This document shows positions 60,874-64,000 of a stretch of 64,000 nt of DNA, piece after piece. How positions within the stretch are numbered: the stretch's first letter is position 1; the number at the start of each line of letters is the position of its first letter. The notes beneath the pieces were generated by a model. That model saw nothing but the letters and a program-made list of their open reading frames with translations, made no database searches and was not told the origin of the DNA. This DNA is from Candidatus Tepidiaquacellales bacterium UBA2330 (lineage in GTDB: Bacteria; Bacteroidota; Ignavibacteria; Tepidaquicellales; Tepidaquicellaceae). The stretch is taken from the NCBI GenBank assembly GCA_002344965.1, contig DDUU01000057.1:6742-70741 (forward strand). Reading direction: 5' to 3'. The position numbers and the translations under genes were made by a program.

Positions 60874-63800
60874 TTATTGATAATTTGGTACCTGTGATGC
60901 TTTTGCAAGATTCGGTGTAATAACATTAAAATCAGCTGTTGTGACAGTTCCGTTCAAGTTAAGATCTGCATCATTATAATTCGCCTGCAGTAAGTTATTC
61001 TGAACGACAGTATAATCAGCAGCTGAAATAATGAATGATTTGTTTGCATCACCGCCATACATTCCAAACAGACCTGAGAGTGAAGCTGCGTCATTACCGA
61101 AATATTTATTTAATCCGGTTGTAAAATCATATAAGGCACTTGAATTATTAAGAGCTTCAGCATTAGCTGACATTACCGGAAGATGATTTCTGTGTCCTAA
61201 AACTACAAAATAATTTCCTGCCGGAATGCTAGAAAATTTTAAAGGACTTGTTCCGTCCAGATCTACAATACTTCCGTCACTTTTTATGAATCCGGCTCTT
61301 TTGCCGTTTAATACTGGCGCGCCGTTTGAAGTGGTTCTTAGTTCAACATAAATCCAGTCTACAACTCCGGCAGGAATACTTGCAACAGATTCCGTTCCTG
61401 AATAATTAAACTGAGAATTGTTATACGGCTGGTTCAATGGAAGTAAGTTGAATCCGTTTAGAGAAGTTCTCATATTACCGCCGCCGATGTATGCTCCCTG
61501 CAACAATACCTTAAGATTAGCGATAGTGTTTGAGCCGCCCAGACAACCAGGGTTACCTGCAGTATAGTCGCCGAATGAATTTGTAGGCGTAATGATAAAG
61601 AAATTATCTGCGACATTTACAGGACTAAAAGATATCCACTGGAATCCGTCGTATTTAGCTCCGTTAAATGTTGCTTCATTTCCGACAACATCTGCATCCT
61701 GATAACCGAATTTATTCCAGACAGTGTATCCTGAAATACCGCTTTGTCTTAATTCCCAGTATCTGTTCAGATAATCAGTTCCGCAGCCGTTATTCGGATG
61801 TATTGCATTAACTGTCTTAGCGCTTACATAAGCATCCGGAGCAAACACCGGAGTAGCTAAAAACACCTGTGCATTTGCAGCTCCGTTATTTCCTATTGCA
61901 AAATTAAACAGACCAGGAGTATTATTTGAATAATATTTATTGAGTGTACCTGTACCGTTTGTACCTGCATAGCTTGTTGCAGGAGAAGGATTAAAAATAG
62001 AAGCATTAGGGCTCAGGCTCATGATATTATTTCCAAGTGAAACAACACCATTCTGTAAGAAAAGAAGCCTGGATACATTAATCGGAGCTTCAAGAGAAAT
62101 ACCTGATGCTCTGTTAATTCTGAAATCCCTTACACCGTCTTCAACCGTAGTCAAGCCTGTACTTGCTCCGGCGCCGCCGAAGAAAATATCTGATCTCAAT
62201 CCGCCTTCAATAATTCCGCCCGGCGTAATAGAGCCGTTAACTATTAAAGTATTATTATCACCTATCACAACTCTGTTAGGAGTTAAAGTATTATCAATAG
62301 CAAAGTCACTTCCCATGTTAAGAGTAGCGCTATTCAGCGTAAGATTTTCAAAAGTTGTACGGCTTGGAGTATGTAAAAAGCCTGCACCCGGACCTATCAA
62401 AGTAAGATTTTTATCAACTACGGTATTACCTGCGATTAAACCGGAAGGTAAATTCCAGATAGTTCCGCCGCTTGTAGTACCGGAAATAGCTGCAGCAAGA
62501 GTCGGGAAACTTTGATTTGCCTGATTAATTATTGAGTGAGGTAAAAATGAATTAAAGTTTATGAAATTTAAAGAAGTTCTTACAAGATCTGTAGATGTAG
62601 CAAAATTAAAAGCGAAACCGATCTGCGGAATAAATCCGTTTGCCGTTGCGGCATTGCTCATAGAAACAGTATTCGGAGACAGACCCACAACTGTAGTTCC
62701 CGGCGGAATTCCGGGACCCTGTATTCCCATACCAACAAAAATACCGTTAGTGGAAGGCATAAAAGAAATGATAGGATTACCTGCTGTCAGAAGACCTCCG
62801 GAAATTACTGTAGTATCGGGATGGGCACCGCTCTGCCATTTATTATTACTTGCGTTTATTGTTCCGCCCTGATCAGTAAAATTAACAAGTCCGTAAACGA
62901 GATAATTGCTAAGATCGCATTTGTCAACAGTCATATCACTTATCTGCCTGTTAAAAGCAATAAGCGTATCACAGTTTGAAAAATTCATACCGCGTATTAA
63001 AACATTATTTAAAGCTGCTGGCGGATTAAACAGATCATTTCTTGCCTGAACCCAGACACCGCTTCCTGGAGTAGCTCTCACTACTCTGGAATTCAAAATA
63101 CTTATATTCGCATAATCCGTTCTGCTGAGAAGATTGATATCTATACCAATCCATATATTTCCCGGAGGAGTTTCAACAGATAAATTACTGAAAACTGAAT
63201 TTGATAATTTTTCAAAATACAACTGATGACCCTGCTGCTGATTTGAAGGATTATTATTTGCAAAAACGCAGTGAGATATAATGACGTCATCAATTACTGA
63301 TGTAGGCTGAGACTGTCTTTGAAATGCTGCAATTCCCCAGTATGCGTTATTGCTGGCAGTTGAATTATACATTCTGAACTTATTTACACTGAAAGCTGTC
63401 GGGAAATAAATTCCGCTGATCTGTGAATTATCAAAATTTGATGATTCCAGTAAAACATCAGTAATGTTTTCATTAAATCTGAGTCCGTAAAGCTGTGCAG
63501 AGGAAACTGAAACATTTTCAAGTGTAAAATAGCTTTGCCTTGCATCAATTGCATCACCAGTCAATGTACTTATTCTTAGGTTTTTCAATACCATTCTGTT
63601 TACAGCGTCACCGCCGGGAGCATTCAGTGTTACCGTAGTATTGATGATAGTATTGGACGCCGGATTACTTCCTTTCCAAACACCGATTATATTAACTCTT
63701 TTGGAAAGAGTAAATCCTGCATATGTACCTTCAGCAACTACAATATTATCACCGGCAACTACCGAAGCATTACTAATTGCATGCTGAATGGTTTTCCAGG

Positions 63801-63942
63801 GTGTTAAAAAATTCTTTGCGGAAGCAGGAGAATTTGCATTACTGCCGGTTGCGTCATTGACATAATAAGTTTCTGAAAATGCTGTACTTACTATGATCAG
63901 GTTTGCCAGTAAAATCAGAACAAAGTTGTTGAAATTTTTCAT
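60874..63942 (-). CDS. Large secreted right-handed beta-helix protein with EF-hand C-terminal module
   Basis: A 1022-residue exported protein. The signal peptide ends near VSTAFSE. From about residue 30 to 350 there are pectin-lyase/parallel beta-helix-type repeats (PWKTIQHAISNASVVAGDNIVVAEGTYAGF and many short N-rich turns), typical of surface adhesins or polysaccharide lyases; I see no catalytic signature. The C-terminal ~220 residues include a conserved block, VVDWIYVELRTTSNG, GNYFVVLGHRNHLPVMSA and YDFTTGLNKYFGN, then two Ca2+-loop repeats, GDANKSFIISAADY and DLNLNGTVTTADF. The tail resembles that of the protein at 49418 and replaces a sorting domain. It begins an operon with two sorting-domain paralogues. 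Confidence 0.8.
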   Translation of the reverse strand: MKNFNNFVLILLANLIIVSTAFSETYYVNDATGSNANSPASAKNFLTPWKTIQHAISNASVVAGDNIVVAEGTYAGFTLSKRVNIIGVWKGSNPASNTIINTTVTLNAPGGDAVNRMVLKNLRISTLTGDAIDARQSYFTLENVSVSSAQLYGLRFNENITDVLLESSNFDNSQISGIYFPTAFSVNKFRMYNSTASNNAYWGIAAFQRQSQPTSVIDDVIISHCVFANNNPSNQQQGHQLYFEKLSNSVFSNLSVETPPGNIWIGIDINLLSRTDYANISILNSRVVRATPGSGVWVQARNDLFNPPAALNNVLIRGMNFSNCDTLIAFNRQISDMTVDKCDLSNYLVYGLVNFTDQGGTINASNNKWQSGAHPDTTVISGGLLTAGNPIISFMPSTNGIFVGMGIQGPGIPPGTTVVGLSPNTVSMSNAATANGFIPQIGFAFNFATSTDLVRTSLNFINFNSFLPHSIINQANQSFPTLAAAISGTTSGGTIWNLPSGLIAGNTVVDKNLTLIGPGAGFLHTPSRTTFENLTLNSATLNMGSDFAIDNTLTPNRVVIGDNNTLIVNGSITPGGIIEGGLRSDIFFGGAGASTGLTTVEDGVRDFRINRASGISLEAPINVSRLLFLQNGVVSLGNNIMSLSPNASIFNPSPATSYAGTNGTGTLNKYYSNNTPGLFNFAIGNNGAANAQVFLATPVFAPDAYVSAKTVNAIHPNNGCGTDYLNRYWELRQSGISGYTVWNKFGYQDADVVGNEATFNGAKYDGFQWISFSPVNVADNFFIITPTNSFGDYTAGNPGCLGGSNTIANLKVLLQGAYIGGGNMRTSLNGFNLLPLNQPYNNSQFNYSGTESVASIPAGVVDWIYVELRTTSNGAPVLNGKRAGFIKSDGSIVDLDGTSPLKFSSIPAGNYFVVLGHRNHLPVMSANAEALNNSSALYDFTTGLNKYFGNDAASLSGLFGMYGGDANKSFIISAADYTVVQNNLLQANYNDADLNLNGTVTTADFNVITPNLAKASQVPNYQ

Positions 63943-64000
63943 CTGCGTTCTTTTAATTTAATTATAAAAATTTTTTGAAAATATAAATAATATTTTATTT

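Noticed and set aside
62021..62515. Plus-strand open frame of about 164 codons inside the beta-helix gene.
   Set aside because: It is antisense to a conserved repetitive protein and has no recognisable features.
1..64000. tRNA, rRNA, CRISPR arrays, IS elements, prophage or restriction/defence genes.
   Set aside because: I scanned for T-arm GTTCAAATC-type motifs, regularly spaced direct repeats, transposase motifs and phage or defence proteins and found none I can support.

Overview
The window is AT-rich chromosomal DNA from a free-living Gram-negative bacterium of the Bacteroidota/Chlorobi assemblage, most likely an Ignavibacteria-type lineage. Three things point there. Seven secreted proteins end in a type IX secretion (Por) sorting domain with the NPNPFNP signature. 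Promoters fit the Bacteroidota form (TTG, about 20 bases, TAnnTTTG). Housekeeping genes are mixed with secreted, outer-membrane and c-type cytochrome genes. I see no rRNA, tRNA, CRISPR array, transposase or prophage gene, so this looks like a stable core-genome segment. This placement is inference from protein style; a marker-gene tree would decide it.

Layout. 1-5.3 kb: iron operon fur-feoA-feoB (minus; feoB runs off the edge), purM and a lysine 6-aminotransferase (minus), then a sulfotransferase-like/fold-IV aminotransferase pair (plus). 5.3-9.5 kb: minus-strand housekeeping run (corA, rsmI-like, dut, a DUF4190 protein, tatD-like, purine nucleoside phosphorylase). 9.6-20 kb: plus-strand run with a TPR protein, two sorting-domain proteins flanking a lone nuoI, a CorC/HlyC-type protein, an orphan MlaE permease, pyrB, pyrC, a ParA ATPase and valS. 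20-29 kb: arginase, a thioesterase, a beta-propeller lipoprotein, two sorting-domain proteins, HtrA, RecO, a PfkB kinase, DUF3467 and an LptF/G permease. 29-33 kb: a CMD-fold protein, nuoK-nuoL and a dihaem cytochrome. 33-40 kb: a tight six-gene minus operon for envelope biology (CoA-binding protein, DUF2723 membrane protein, POTRA/beta-barrel, rsmE, two paralogous barrels). 39.7-43.5 kb: a CADD-type 4-aminobenzoate synthase candidate next to gcvP. 44-48 kb: a metallophosphoesterase, then hisS, an unknown, lgt and a glutaredoxin-like protein. 49-64 kb: large secreted proteins, two thioredoxin-fold proteins and a fumC-acetyltransferase-iodotyrosine-deiodinase-like operon.

Functional threads. 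Pyrimidine (pyrB, pyrC, dut) and purine (purM, nucleoside phosphorylase) metabolism; respiration with a dispersed complex I (nuoI apart from nuoK-nuoL) and c-type cytochromes; folate and one-carbon metabolism (gcvP beside the CADD-like enzyme); envelope assembly (Lgt, LptF/G, MlaE, a BamA-like barrel); and protein export through type IX secretion, whose machinery lies outside the window.

The most unusual signal is not a protein. The gene at 49418-51553 has a roughly 150-base leader that starts at a good promoter and can fold by eye into a three-way junction, followed by a hairpin that covers the Shine-Dalgarno sequence. It has the layout of a cis-regulatory RNA or riboswitch and matches no class I recognise. 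Other points of interest are the CADD-like enzyme, the iodotyrosine deiodinase homologue, a C-terminal EF-hand module shared by two large secreted proteins, a protein that is almost only a sorting domain, heavy use of TTG start codons, and possible leaderless mRNAs.
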